Assembly: GCA_013368325.1 (NCBI GenBank)
Contig: JAACJK010000179.1
Coordinates: forward strand, 1 to 64,000
Length of the DNA: 64,000 bases
Direction: 5' to 3'
DNA from: Ephemerocybe angulata
Lineage: Eukaryota; Basidiomycota; Agaricomycetes; Agaricales; Psathyrellaceae
The notes under the pieces are model-generated. The model was not told the origin of the DNA and searched no databases. It saw only the letters and a list, made by a program, of their open reading frames with translations. The translations under genes and the position numbers were made by a program. This document shows positions 20,401 through 31,399 of this stretch, piece by piece (within the stretch, counting starts at the first letter, position 1; each line of letters starts with the position of its first letter).

Positions 20401-21430
20401 CTTCGTGGTTGGGCCGCGGGCCTGAGCTGTGTTGAAGAAAGTGTCGAGATCCTCAGTCCGGTTGCGCTTGGGTGCAACGACGGCGTCGGGCTCGCTTTCG
20501 GAATCGGATTCATGCAGGGCGGTGGTAGATTGGGGAGTCGGCTGTGCGGCGGTTGGCTGGGTGGTAGCTGGCACGGCGGCGGCGGAAGCTGCAGTGCCTA
20601 CGGGCCCAGAAGTGGTCGCTGGGGTCGCCGACCCTTTTTCTAATACTCGGTCAGTGGGTAAGAAGACATAAGAACCAAATGTACTCACTGCGCTTGGACG
20701 TCTTGCGCTTTTTGCGGCGCGAAGCCGTGGTGGCCGTGGAGGCATCTGTTGCAGAGCCTCCGTCGGTGTCTTCATCTTCGACCTCCTCGAGGGTGACGGA
20801 GCCCAAGCGGGTCGAGGTGGGTGAGGGTGGGCGTGAGCGCGGGGTGGTGGAAGTGGGAAGAGATGAAGCCTTGGCGGCGAGTGCTGCGGCCTGTTGAAGG
20901 AGTGATTCTTCCCGCGCTGCCTGGAGGGAAGGCAGTTCAACGTTGGCATCGTTGTCGGCATCCCCGAGTCGGAAACTGGCACGGCGTACGCGTTTCCCAA
21001 GAGATGTGTCGGAAGGAGTAGCCATGTCACCGTTACGAGAATCGAAGTTCCGAGAAAACGGAGTGGTGGTTGCTTGGGAATGCGGCGGTGGTTGGTGGAA
21101 TCCGCCCTTTTTGGGGGATGAATTTAGAGTTTTGCGCAGCTGGAACCTTACATGTGAATAGAGGTAAATAATTTACTAGATTTCAGCTCAAACTATCGAC
21201 GAATCATATCTAAAAAATGAGGAGGACTACACCTGGGTGGCTTGCCAGTTCATGATGGCCGATGATGGCGGCGGCTCAAGCCGCCGGCTTGGCAAAATCC
21301 GGAATCATGAGCCGGGCCTTGAGCCCAGCCGGGCCCGCACACCCAAGTGGGTAAGGCCCGGCTCGGCTTGGCCTGTAAGGGCCCGGCTCGGCTCGGCCCA
21401 CGGCCCTGGGCCCGAGCCTGTACATCACTA
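17428..21430 (-). mobile_element. Complete hAT DNA transposon, 4003 bp
   Basis: The termini are TAGTGAATTGCAGGCTC and, reversed, TAGTGATGTACAGGCTC: a 17-bp imperfect inverted repeat with 14 matches. It is flanked by a perfect 8-bp duplication CTCGTCAC, the size expected for hAT. The first and last 150 bp are packed with GCCCGGCTCGGC-like subterminal motifs in both orientations, the kind of site hAT transposases bind. A multi-exon transposase lies inside on the minus strand. Confidence 0.93.
17654..21025 (-). CDS. hAT family transposase (multi-exon)
   Basis: The enzyme excises and re-inserts the element. It starts at 21025 (MATPSDTSLGKRVRRASFRL) with a disordered, basic N-terminus. A BED-type zinc-finger-like segment follows (KKSRRCKLCPGE, joined across an intron to YLTAEVTTLRRYLEAHHV, about 20400-20270). 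The RNase H-like catalytic core has LTCDAWQAGNRDAYLAV (about 19680) and WITCDNASNNNTM (about 19410). The C-terminal hAT dimerisation block is ASSVSSERAFSQAG (about 17925), then an acidic tail. About ten short introns with GT..AG ends were traced roughly. No stop or frameshift was noticed inside the traced exons, so it may be functional. Confidence 0.85.
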
Positions 21431-21438
21431 CTCGTCAC
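21431..21438. repeat. hAT target-site duplication, right
   Basis: CTCGTCAC directly after the right terminus ending GTACATCACTA; identical to the left copy. Confidence 0.93.
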
Positions 21439-22949
21439 CAAACCGAACCAGATCGTATCTAAGCGAGTGTAAGCGAGTAGCAAGCCCCGGTAGGGAGTTT
21501 CGAAAGGTTTCTCGGTGAATTAAAGCGTGATAGCAAGAGCAAGCCATCAACAATCCCACCCGGTTCGGCAAGTCACTAAAACCGTCAACGGCTCAACTCA
21601 CCAGAGGTAATAACTGTACTCCCAAGCAGCCAAGTCACCTTTACAGCTAATCGGAAAACCGAGGGTCGGATAAGTGGTGAGCAACATTGTTTTCATTCCA
21701 TCCTCCTCCTCCTTCCTTCCTTCTTTGGAGTTTAGTTTAGTTTAGTTTCTTTTTCTTTTTTCAGCTACACACACCAGTAGCAAGCCGGATTTCGGCGCCT
21801 GCTCCGGAACCGCCACCACCATCGTTGCTTGGATGCTTTCAATTGAATCTTCTTGGTTATCTCTTCTGGAACTCGAATGTGAATGACGTTTGCTCTTGAG
21901 GGTAACTATCTGGTTCCAAAGCGACGCGACGTAGATGATACTGGGCACCTTTGGCGACTTTCTCTTTGGAATGACGATCTGGGATGGATGGATCACTCTT
22001 TCCTCGCAATCTTTCGCCAGACTATACTAGGTCGCCGCTCTGAACACCAAAACGGTACGTCTCCTCGTTCGGACCATACATTCTAATATTAAACCGAATG
22101 AAGTCCCGTCCTACAGACAAGGAGCGGACGTTCCTTCGATCGTCTTGCTCGCTCATGTGTCCATGTCCAGTGCCCAAACGTCCTTCTAGGTCGAATACAC
22201 CAGCACCACAAATCCCGCCTCGAACAGCGCTTGCGACACTGAACATCAATCGAAATCGTCGCCGCCGTTGCTGTACTAGCAGCCAGAGGCAGTCGAATCT
22301 GCGCTTGAACCTCGAATGTGCCTTGTCAAGCGTACAAGGACTCCCTGGACCCAACGCCTCTGGTATGAACACCAGTATCCCGTTGAAGTCATGCTATTGG
22401 TGCTTCCCCTTCCACTCACTCCATGCTGCGACGATGATCGCACCCTCCCTCCCTCCTTGCGCCTCAAGCGAATCGATGGATCTTCCATCCGTCGCGGCAC
22501 CAGCTCCTGCAGAATTTTGTCGAGCATTAACAGGGCATTTGTTGAGTTTGATGAAGAACGCAGCGAGGATGACGTACGCGGCAAAGACCTACTGTGGGAT
22601 TTATGTAAATCATTCTTCGACTCCGTGCGTCGCTGGCTGGGCTCGAGTGCTTAACGGTACGCAATGCGCATCTTTTACCCGGCACTCAATTTGGGTCACA
22701 GAACAGTTGGGTTGAAGATGTCCGACTGCTATCGTCACTACTTAGCATCTGGTGCATGCAGGCTGACTGGCTGGGCGTCAATTCGACATTATGATACTTA
22801 CTCGGCATCCCAATCGTTGAGCAACTGACTCTACTGTGGAAAGGCGAGAATCCAGGATAAACCTACTTTGCTGATTTAACTCTCGAGATATGGCCAAACG
22901 ACGTTCCCCGTCTTAGACTCCAGAAAGGTGCGCACAACCGCCAATCCAT

Positions 22950-23310
22950 ATGCTCTTCGTCAGTCGCACACTTCCCCATGTCTCGGAGTCTGGCAGGACT
23001 AATCTCCCTCCGGCTAATACTGCTACTGTTGCTTCCCCTCCGTGTTTGCTTTGTCTTGCTATGTATGATAGCGAGTCCCTCGGCCCTCAAGCGAATTAGG
23101 CGGATTCTTCGTGTTGTGAGGGCCGTTGGATCCCAAATTTCCCGACCGCTATCGATGACCCTCTGCCCCATGGCCTTCGCGAGTATACCACCGAACAGCG
23201 CAGTTTCAAGCGACATGCTAAAGAAGAGAATCCAAGGTAAATTGAATGCTACCCTAAGGAACGAGCGGCCGCAAGTGACTGACTGTTCGTCATAGGTCAA
23301 GGGGCATGGA
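22950..23310. repeat. Diverged duplicated segment, copy A
   Basis: Long matching runs to 31400-31740, including GGATCCCAAATTTCCCGACC and ATGGCCTTCGCGAGTATACC. On the minus strand both copies keep the frame MSLxTALxGGILAKAMGQR, hinting that the source was coding. The ancestor was not identified. Confidence 0.7.
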
Positions 23311-25436
23311 GCTCTGGAGCGTCGGCCTCCCTCTACTCTAAATCCAGATCGGTGTCATGAGGGCACAGCGATATCGATTATCTTTTTCCGGTTTCAACTT
23401 CGTGTTTCGATGGAGGAGATCTAGGTGTATGTACGAGCGTCCGTTGAGCATAATCCACACTCCTATCGATAGTGCTTGGGCCTGGCGTTGGCCTGACGGG
23501 CGCTTACCTTCAGGGCTTCGGCTACCGCCCGGTTACGTTCACAGCTCCGATCGACTGACTCCTCATTGGGTATTGTGATCGACTAGTAAGGTGGGGGGTG
23601 GCTGGCTATGTATTGAATACGAGCTTGTCTTTACGCGGATCGGTAGCTTAACTGCCTTGTGCAACAAAGAAAAGTTTGTCAGCTTCGGTTGGCCCGATCC
23701 CCCCTCCCTTCTTTTTGTGGGTGGTGGGGGTTCCTTTTTCAAATCTTTTTCTGAGGAGGAGGGAACGGGCTTGGGGCTGTGATGGATTTGGTGGGGTTTT
23801 TTTGATACCAGAGGGGTGTTGGGGAGCTTTGGTACTTCCATTAGACGGGTTGGGTGCGGAGACTGACGGATTGAGGTACGGGGTCTCTTGGACATACCCT
23901 CTCATAAATTTAGTCGAGCGGCGCTTACTCTTGAGGCTCGTTTCTTGCAGATATCGCCTGCCCTGGGAAGTCAATCGGGGGGAGAACAATTGAGCGCCCG
24001 TCCTGGCTCAAGCGCCCTGGACTGCTTGAGCGCGGGAAAAGTGTGCGGGGTGGTCCCAGGTTCGATTCTGAGGGATAGATTATTTCGTATATAAGGGATA
24101 GAAAGTTTTGTCTCTGATTTCATCTTCGTGTCTCGATGGAGGACAGTATCGGCGTCCTAACTGCCAGATCATCGCTCTGAAGGCCATAACGATAAGTAAT
24201 TCGCCTCCAGATTATATCATACATTCTAGTACTCCACCGCATGGTAAAACGACGTATAAAACTTTCCGGGAGACGAAGAACCAAGCAGATGGAACGGCTC
24301 TCCCTACATAGCTCCCGGAGAATTTGTAAAGCAGGCTGTTGTTGACTTCGATTATATAGGAAGGCGGCGAAGATGGCCGCCGTCGAGTGACTGACTGTTT
24401 ACTCCGTTCTCTACTAGTACTACGAAGAAGTCGATCGGACCCCAAGGACGACGGCTCGACGAATGGCGAACGTCGAATATTCGTGCATTTATCCACACCC
24501 GAGAAGACTCACAACCGAGAAGGCTCCTGACCGTACTTATGGCCAGCCTGCGACGCTGCATGTGAATTGTCTGTGGGCGGATGCCCGTTTTCCCTCGATT
24601 TCTTGCGAGGCCTCTCGGCTCCGGCGGGGGACTGTGATTATCATCGTGCAGGTCAGAGTGGCGAGGGATGAAGCGAATCAAGTTGGTTCTTTCCGTTTCT
24701 TACCTGCAGGCAAATGACCCCTCCGTCTTCGCCGCGCCGCTCTCCGTCACCGTCAAGACGTACCCAGACCTCTCCACTTCACGCACACCTTCGATTTGGA
24801 GCTGTTCTGGAAAGGCGTGCAGAAGTCCTACTCCCGCACGAATTGCAACCTGCAGCCAGTTGTCCCGTGGGTGGTAATAACACCGGGCGCAGCATGTTTG
24901 AGGCGCTCGGCGCGCAGGAGTTGGGTGGATTGTAGGTTGACTAGGACGTGATAGAGTCTATTGAAAAGCGACTTACAGAGTGTAGCGAGTTGTATTCAAA
25001 GAATTGGGCGTCGAGGAAGACCTGTGGGGTATCGTGATGAACGTCGAGGCAACGTTGAGGTACGAAAACACCGCGACGCGAAGTGAAATCGTCGTTCCCA
25101 CGGTCATTTACCACGCTAGATGATCCTACCCCTGTCATATTCTGGGCGCTTGTTCAGTTAACGTTCAATGCTCAAAATGTCTAGTCGCGGCGTACTTTCG
25201 AGCTTCTCGTACATGGTGCGTGGTTTTCAATCACGTCATGGATTTCTCAAGTCGGGCCAGTGTTAAGCGCCGCTCGTGCTTCTGCGCGATTTAACCTACA
25301 GCTTCAATTCGCGCCGGGTTCCGCCTAAGCTTACGCACTGGATCTATTTATGCGTTCTAACTTATTCACGCGGAGCTTTCTAGACTTGGGACCTGAGGAA
25401 AGCGACCGGTGTGTCTGTGTGTTCTAGACTTGGGAC

Positions 25437-25492
25437 TTGATATAATTAGCATTCCTCTTCAAGTTTGATATAATTAGCATTCTTCTTCAAGT
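25437..25492. repeat. Two tandem 28-bp units upstream of the hydrolase gene
   Basis: TTGATATAATTAGCATTC(C/T)TCTTCAAG is repeated twice with one mismatch, about 145 bp before the start codon at 25635. A shorter motif, CTAGACTTGGGA, is also doubled just upstream (about 25380 and 25424). Confidence 0.85.
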
Positions 25493-25539
25493 TCATGATG
25501 CCGCACGTATTCGTCCTACACGGCACCGCCGAGAGATCC

Positions 25540-25547
25540 ATAAATAG
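25540..25547 (+). promoter_or_regulatory. TATA-like box of the dienelactone hydrolase gene
   Basis: ATAAATAG lies 95 bp before the ATG. The broken paralogue has CCATAAATACC 98 bp before its ATG at 27001. Confidence 0.5.
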
Positions 25548-25634
25548 CTTGGACACATAAAGGAAAAGGACATTGAAAAACTGAAACTTGAGAACTCTAC
25601 CTCTACCTCGCTGCATATTCTTCACTTTAGGTTA

Positions 25635-26734
25635 ATGTCGTGCCCAAAGTGTGTTGAAGGCTACGAACTTCCAGGACAACCGACCGGCACGATACAGCCG
25701 GAATACCAAGGCGCCTATTTCGCTCCAAGACCGGAGAATGGCCAGAAGGACGCTGCAGTTATCCTCTTGACTGACGCATTTGGCCTTCCTCTGAAGAATT
25801 GCAAGTTGATGGCAGACAAGATAGCTGCACAGGTTGGGTGCGACGTCTGGGTACCGGATTTGTTCCAAGGTGTGAATCTACCTATGTATTGGTTTTCATA
25901 GAAACGCTCAAGAAATCTCTCACAAGGGCCGCCAATTTTGCCACTCAACGCCATGAATCTGCCCGACAGAGCTGACCAGCGACCGACGATCCTGGACTGG
26001 TTTAGGTTTATATTCGGGAATATAATCCCGGCGCTGCCAAGGATTATTCGCAACCGAGGCTCAGTGGTCGATGCAAAGCTCGCTTCGGTGAGTTTGAAAT
26101 TTGAGGAACTCCTAGCCGCATACTCACATGGAAATTGGAGTTTGTGGCCTTGCTGAAGGAAACTAAATCATATGAGAAATTTGGCGCTGTTGGGTGCGGG
26201 AACCGTGGTGTAACATTGTCGTGCTGAATTCTCATTTTGCGCCCAGGTACTGCTTCGGCGGCTCAGTTGCTATCCGTCTCGCTTCCACAAACCTCGTAAA
26301 CACTGTCGTCGTTGTTCACCCGGGTTCCTTTTCCATCAGTGAAGTGCGAGCCATGGGAGTTCCATCTTCGTGGGCTTGGCCTGAAGGTATGTATCTCGGC
26401 GTAGCCCACAAGATCGAACGATGCAGGAGCGGGACACTGACGCTGATATTGAAGTCGACGTGGCCGTTTCTCCTCAAAAGATCCTTGAGGCAGAAGCTGC
26501 TTTAGCCTCGAAGAAAGTCGCGAACCCATCGCTGGAGTACGAGTTCAAGGAGTACCCAGGTACGAGAGAATAGAAGTTTTAGATCTGAGCGTAGATTTAT
26601 GCTCACCCGGTGGAATAGGTACTCAGCATGGTTTTGCCGCCCGCCCCAACTTGAAGTACCCCGAGATTGTCGAGGCCCACGAGAAGGCCCTCGAACAGAC
26701 TATTTCCTGGTTCAAGAAAACTCTTCTGGGGTAG
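25635..26734 (+). CDS. Dienelactone hydrolase family protein
   Basis: The alpha/beta-hydrolase of the DLH type opens lactone rings (chlorocatechol and related aromatic breakdown) or acts as a general carboxylester hydrolase. Six exons fit: 25635-25869, 25927-26087, 26141-26193, 26247-26386, 26413-26559 and 26619-26734, giving 852 nt and 283 aa in one frame. The nucleophile Cys is in GYCFGG, split by intron 3. The Asp-containing segment follows SWAWPE, and the catalytic His is in QHGFAARP. It starts MSCPKCVEGYELPG, as fungal members do. It is probably cytoplasmic, with no signal peptide. A frameshifted duplicate follows 267 bp downstream. Confidence 0.9.
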
Positions 26735-27000
26735 GGATTTTCTGTATACTTGAGGTAATGCACTAGTGTGCTCGATTCTGCACTCGCATAAGTACCCATG
26801 CCAAGGTCCTTGGCCCCTATGTATCTCTCCCCATTGCAATGTTCGGAACTTTAATATATTGACCGTGGTCCAAGCGGGGCTTGAGCGGCGCCAGCACAGT
26901 GCCATAAATACCGGGCGCGTGGCGTGCATCTCCGTCATCGACTCTGAACGATACCTAAGCCCTCAGCTCCAGACCCGCATACCAGCATAAACCTTCCCTC

Positions 27001-27232
27001 ATGTCGTGCCCTAAGTCCGTCGAAGGTTACGAGTTACCCGGAGAACCTACTGGGTCGATTCACGCGGACTACCAGGGCGCTTATTTGGCGCCAGGTCCCC
27101 CGATGGCCAGAAGGGGATTGCAGTCGTATTCCTGACAGACGGCTTCGGACTCCCTTTGAAGAACTGCAAGATTATGGCAGACAAGATAGCTGAGCGCATT
27201 GGGTACGATGTATGGGTGCCCGACTACTTTGC
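27001..27232 (+). pseudogene. Truncated, frameshifted dienelactone hydrolase duplicate
   Basis: It matches exon 1 of the gene at 25635: MSCPKSVEGYELPGEPTG at the start and, in a different frame, LTDGFGLPLKNCKIMADKI towards the end. The shift lies near 27090. A splice-donor-like GGTATG closes the exon at about 27232, but none of the later exons (including the Cys nucleophile and His) are found downstream. The TATA-like box is also copied, so the duplication included the promoter. Confidence 0.85.
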
Positions 27233-27865
27233 AGGTATGTTCAACTGAGTCAAAAGGCGGACGAAGGCGTTTGTGTCGTATTTCGATTTGTATATCGACA
27301 TCTTTGAAGAAGAGAGTGTTGGGGTGTTTGTTATTACTGGCGGGAGGCTGTTCAGCGTACGCATCTGGCGCAGAACCCCAGTGCTGTCAACGAGGTTTGG
27401 TAGGGTGCATGCAGATACATAGCCTTCTTAACGGACGTAAGCTCTATGAAGACACTCATTGGGTGGTATGGACTGGACTGGGCTGCTCCTCCTAATCCCC
27501 ATGGGCACGACAGGCTCCTCATGAGTAGTGCGCTTACCGTTTCGTGTTAGTATAATGGAGAGCGCTAGCGAGGTGTTAACGTGCAGGTCCCGACTCGGGG
27601 GTTTCAATCTTACTTCTGGTTCGTGAATGAACCCTCCATTCTGCTGTACCGCAAACCATCTACTGATAGCACTCTTCACTCTAGCATCTACTCACGTCAC
27701 TACTACGAAGAGGCGCTTCGCTCGTACCCGACCGATATCAGGAATAGCTACCGATCGTCAGCTTCAGATGAAGCGTCCGAGATAAGCCCATGCCAAGAGG
27801 TACCCTCCTCTAATAAATGATAACAGTGTCAGGGATAGTGGTCTATAAGGTTGAAACCAGGCAGT
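27233..27865. other. Gap between hydrolase pseudogene and F-box unit
   Basis: No supported gene. A tRNA-like string with A-box-like TTAGTATAATGG and B-box-like GGTTTCAATC lies at about 27545-27612 but does not fold as a tRNA. Confidence 0.5.
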
Positions 27866-28054
27866 TTACTTACCTCCAGGACGAACATGCCACCTTTTCA
27901 TCTTCGTAGGCAACCACAGGCCACACCAGTCTCCGAACTTCCAAACGTACGGACAGGCAGCGAGATCCCGAAGAATGAAGGGCCGCCATCGATTCAGGAT
28001 GTATTTTGCGCGAGTGGAGATGGCATGGATGACCTCCCTTGCGCCTTGTGGCAT
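27866..28054 (-). other. Conserved coding-like block downstream of F-box gene 1
   Basis: This minus-strand frame begins MPQGAREVIHAISTRAKYIL and continues with RWRPFILRDLAAC. It is matched at 32331-32134 by MPQGAKEVFHAVCTRSKRIL and the same RWRPFILRDLAAC. Differences include synonymous and conservative changes, which suggests past protein selection. It may be a terminal exon of the F-box gene or a fragment of a neighbouring gene duplicated with it. Confidence 0.4.
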
Positions 28055-28117
28055 ATTAGGAGCCGCAACTTCCTTTCGACTTGCGTAGTAATCCAGCGGA
28101 GATAAAAGGCCACTGCG

Positions 28118-29953
28118 CTACGGGAAAAAGTAAGCATGCGGCATACAGGAGCATACTTGCTCGCACGCACAGTGCGTCGCAGGGGTCTTTAACGAAGAAC
28201 TCACCAACAGGGCAGAAGTATTTGTGTTCTCGATGTCAAGAGCTTCGAGTTCGTCCAACAACCGTATTATGTCAGCAGCTTTTTCGAAGAACTCCTCTTC
28301 AGAAGGAGACTTGCTGAACAGCGGACGAAGATAGTCGTTCTCCCGGAGCTTCTCCACGGTTCTCTCTGCGTGCTCCGGCGTCATCGCCGACGGAAATGCC
28401 AGGGGGTCCGGAGACCCGTACTTCTGAAATCGGTCGCGCAGCTCCTGCGATTCCCAAAGAGTCAAGTCGTCGTGGAGCAGCCGCATGTCGTACGAGCCAA
28501 TAATGACGGTGTCGAGGGGCTTCAAAACACAACCTGTCTCGCCCCCAGTCGAATACTGCGGAAGGTCCAATGTTCTGGACCGCACGACGCGCATGAGGGC
28601 GTTCACATCCACCCTCGCTTGCGGACCCCGGCGTGACGGATTGCCGCGAAGCTCTAACCTTTGGAGGGCCGGTACCAGTGGATTGGGACATGTGGGGTCC
28701 AAGACGAGCTTGCGAAGAAGCTCCGATATTTCGGGATGCTTGATCTTGATTGCGGTGAGTCTGGGGGATAGAGCCAGGATGTCGAAGTAAACTGGGTTGG
28801 TCGTCGGGACATCGCAGGGTCCCAAATACAGTGTCTCCAAGGAGCAACCTGACCTTTGGATTAGGGAAAGGACTTTCGCGTAGAAGGCGTCGGGGTGCAC
28901 GCCTTGGACACGGAGGGAAAATTGTGTCAACGCAGGAAGTGTCAACTGGTCGAGATGGTCTATAAAGGAGGCTTCGTCTTCGTCAGATTCGAGTGATACT
29001 GAGAAGTGCTCCAGTTTTGGAAAGATGATAGGTGTCGGAGGAATGGGAGGAACGCTTGCCTCCGAGGCGCTGTACCAAAGTTCCTTCAGATCGACTGGTT
29101 GGGCTTCGATCAAGTCCTTGTATAACGAGCCTCCTGGAACCTTAAGACTGAGGCGCTCGAGCTGGGACCATGGAAGGTTGATTTCGACATTGGTAATCGA
29201 TTCTGAAAAGATCCACGCGATGCTGGCGGTCCGTAATTTGGGAGCCTCCAAAAAGAGATTGAGCCTGTAGTCGTCACTCGAGTCCGGGACTGCGGCCCCT
29301 AGAGTTGTATCAAGCATGAGAGTGGAAAGCATCGGCAACTTGCCTTCGATGCATGAAAGGAGGGGTGCGATGGCCTCTTGTGGGATGTGAAGCGTCACAG
29401 TTCCCCATCGATGGCATTGGTCGGTTAAGACCTTCACGACATCCTGGATGGCTCCCTGATCTTGGGCCCAACCTCCTGGGTAGATCGTGACGCCGCAGGT
29501 CAGAGGAAGGGATCCTCCTGCTCGTGATAGAAAGAGCTGGATCCACCTTTTGGCATCTTGCCCGTCGCGGGCTCGGGCCCTGGACCGCCAAGGAAAATCC
29601 TCCTCGGCGCTGACAACCAACTTGGGGAGGGAGGTCCATAGACTGCGATGGCCAATAGCAATTTGACGCCATGAGCGTGATACGGCGCAGATGGTCGCGA
29701 GATTGCGATATTCCAGTACCTCTGGCAGGGCTATTTCATTATCATCGTGCCAGATTTCCGCCCAGGTTTGGGCGAAGGAGAAGATCTGCTGCCAAATCTC
29801 GTTGGGGACATTGGCAAGGCAAGACCGGATTGGACCGCCATGATGTCCTTTGTCTCCCCCGACGGCGCGTTCCTGCAGGAGATGCGAATGTGCAGTGAGC
29901 TCGGAAGTAGCGTCGTGGCTTTCTGAAAGATCCTGGAATATTACCTCTTCCAT
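28118..29953 (-). CDS. F-box protein with leucine-rich-repeat-like C-terminal region
   Basis: This is a likely substrate adaptor of an SCF ubiquitin ligase. The F-box is ANVPNEIWQQIFSFAQTWAE through CAVSRSWRQIA and HRSLWTSLPK (about residues 45-115), binding Skp1. The rest shows irregular Leu-rich segments (LPMLSTLMLD, LKELWYS, LPALTQFSLRV, CSLETLYLGP), as in the large Agaricomycete F-box families. I chose the ATG at 29953 (MEEVIFQDLSES), which follows a splice-acceptor-like CTGTTACAG and is conserved in the broken copy. The frame is open 49 codons further, to 30100. No stop interrupts it. A degraded duplicate lies at 32395-34572. Confidence 0.75.
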   Translation of the reverse strand: MEEVIFQDLSESHDATSELTAHSHLLQERAVGGDKGHHGGPIRSCLANVPNEIWQQIFSFAQTWAEIWHDDNEIALPEVLEYRNLATICAVSRSWRQIAIGHRSLWTSLPKLVVSAEEDFPWRSRARARDGQDAKRWIQLFLSRAGGSLPLTCGVTIYPGGWAQDQGAIQDVVKVLTDQCHRWGTVTLHIPQEAIAPLLSCIEGKLPMLSTLMLDTTLGAAVPDSSDDYRLNLFLEAPKLRTASIAWIFSESITNVEINLPWSQLERLSLKVPGGSLYKDLIEAQPVDLKELWYSASEASVPPIPPTPIIFPKLEHFSVSLESDEDEASFIDHLDQLTLPALTQFSLRVQGVHPDAFYAKVLSLIQRSGCSLETLYLGPCDVPTTNPVYFDILALSPRLTAIKIKHPEISELLRKLVLDPTCPNPLVPALQRLELRGNPSRRGPQARVDVNALMRVVRSRTLDLPQYSTGGETGCVLKPLDTVIIGSYDMRLLHDDLTLWESQELRDRFQKYGSPDPLAFPSAMTPEHAERTVEKLRENDYLRPLFSKSPSEEEFFEKAADIIRLLDELEALDIENTNTSALLVSSSLKTPATHCACEQVCSCMPHAYFFP

Positions 29954-30350
29954 AGTATCCTGTAACAGCAGTCGAAGGTCCTGGACATGAAGGTTCGACA
30001 CGGCGGAGGCGGACTTTTTCGGGTGATGTGTTATGTAAGCGGGTGGGCCTGCCGACCAATCGGCGCAAGGGGTTTGCTTTTGCAACGGAACGACCACCAC
30101 CTTCGCTGCTTGGAGGCTTTCAATTCAATCTTCTTCGCGATATTCTTCTGGCCTTTGAGTGAATGGTTCATCTTCTCCCTGGGATTAGGCTGGGGCAGCA
30201 AAGTGAATTTGCTTTGGTGAAGACTCGACGCGCTTGGCAAACCAGTTCTTGGGCACCTTGGGCGACTTTCTACTATGCTTAATCGCCTCCTCAGAACGTC
30301 CGAACGGTACGCCCATTTTTGTGGAGTATATTTCCTAATGCTAAATCGAA

Positions 30351-31399
30351 TGAAATGTCGTATAGGATCCTCCTGAGGCCACTTGGAGGCCTTGAGCGCT
30401 ACTGCTCAAGCTTGAGCAGTTGGAACGATTCAGAAGGTGTCTGGTCCAGTCACTAGAAGCCACCAGCATGCTGCTTGGAGGCTTTCAGCATCTAAGATTT
30501 GTCGTAATAATCTTTTGAAACTCGAGCACGAACGACGGTACACGGTCATGAAGGTAAGTATCTGGGGCCCACTCCGCGGGCGACTGTGTGCTGGGGAATG
30601 GCGGTATGACGATCTAGGACGAATTAATCGCTATTTCACCTTCAATCCTTGTCCAGACGACGCTGCATCGCCACTCCGAAGGCCATTACGGTAAGCACGC
30701 CCATTCGCCCAGACAATGCCTTCTACTTAGTACTAAACCGAAGGAAAAGTTGTGGAATGATGCTCTGGGACGAACGAATCGCCCAATCCTTGCCAGACTA
30801 TGCTAGAACGCCAGAAAGGTACGCCCGATCGTGCCCATTATACACTCTAATACATTCTAAGCATAAATGATGTACTGTTACAGAAGGTCCCTGCAACCAG
30901 CGTCCGTTCCGCCATCCTCCTCGCAACATATCCAACATCTCAGCTCAACGACTGTTCCTGCCCATCCCCCTCCCACTCTCGTCCTATGACGCCACCCAAA
31001 CATTCTTCTGGCCCGAATACACCAGCAGTGAGCACCACTTTCCCTGGGTAAAAAGAACAGGGAGGGCGGGGGTGTAACCAAGTCCGTCCGCCATCATTAG
31101 GAGCTAGAACTTCCGGATCCGCCTGAACATCGAGTGCGCCTTCGGAGCTTGTAGGTAGTGGAAGTAACATACTATCGCGTGCGACGAATCACTGCGAGAA
31201 GAAACGAATCAATAGACGTAAGTCAGAGAGACGAAGAGCATGTACCGTCTTGAGCATTGACAATTTTACAGTCACAGAAGGTCGTCAAAGACAAGGATGT
31301 TCTTGGGGACTATAACTGGCCCCAGTCGACATCCTACCGTGTGCCAGCCAGGATAATACGGTCATGAACGACCGGGCTACGGGAGCTGCACATTCTCAA
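30351..31399. other. Gene-free duplicated fragments
   Basis: Short modules recur here (about 30290-30360, 30470-30560, 30660-30730 and 30790-30860) with relatives near 21820-22100 and 24160-24250, such as the recurring ...GAAGGCCATTACGGTAAG type junction. No intact ORF was recognised. Confidence 0.45.
30401..30420. repeat. Perfect 20-bp palindrome
   Basis: ACTGCTCAAGCTTGAGCAGT is self-complementary with no loop. It lies in gene-free DNA. Confidence 0.9.

Larger units (their letters stand above)
21439..25600. other. Accessory stretch of diverged, duplicated fragments without an intact gene
   Basis: Several segments recur in degraded form near 30080-32100: 21800-22100 resembles 30085-30340, and 22950-23310 resembles 31400-31740. 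Open frames here are short, on both strands, and without recognisable domains. A pyrimidine-rich TTTAG repeat followed by a splice-acceptor-like tract lies at 21728-21763. I see remnants, not a working gene. Confidence 0.5.

Noticed and set aside
22098..22715. 205-codon plus-strand ORF
   Set aside because: Composition is Ser/Pro/Arg-rich without domains, it overlaps decayed repeat modules, and the related segments do not keep the frame.
27545..27612. tRNA-like sequence with TTAGTATAATGG and GGTTTCAATC
   Set aside because: The box motifs resemble A and B boxes, but the acceptor, anticodon and T stems do not pair. At most it is a tRNA-derived relic.
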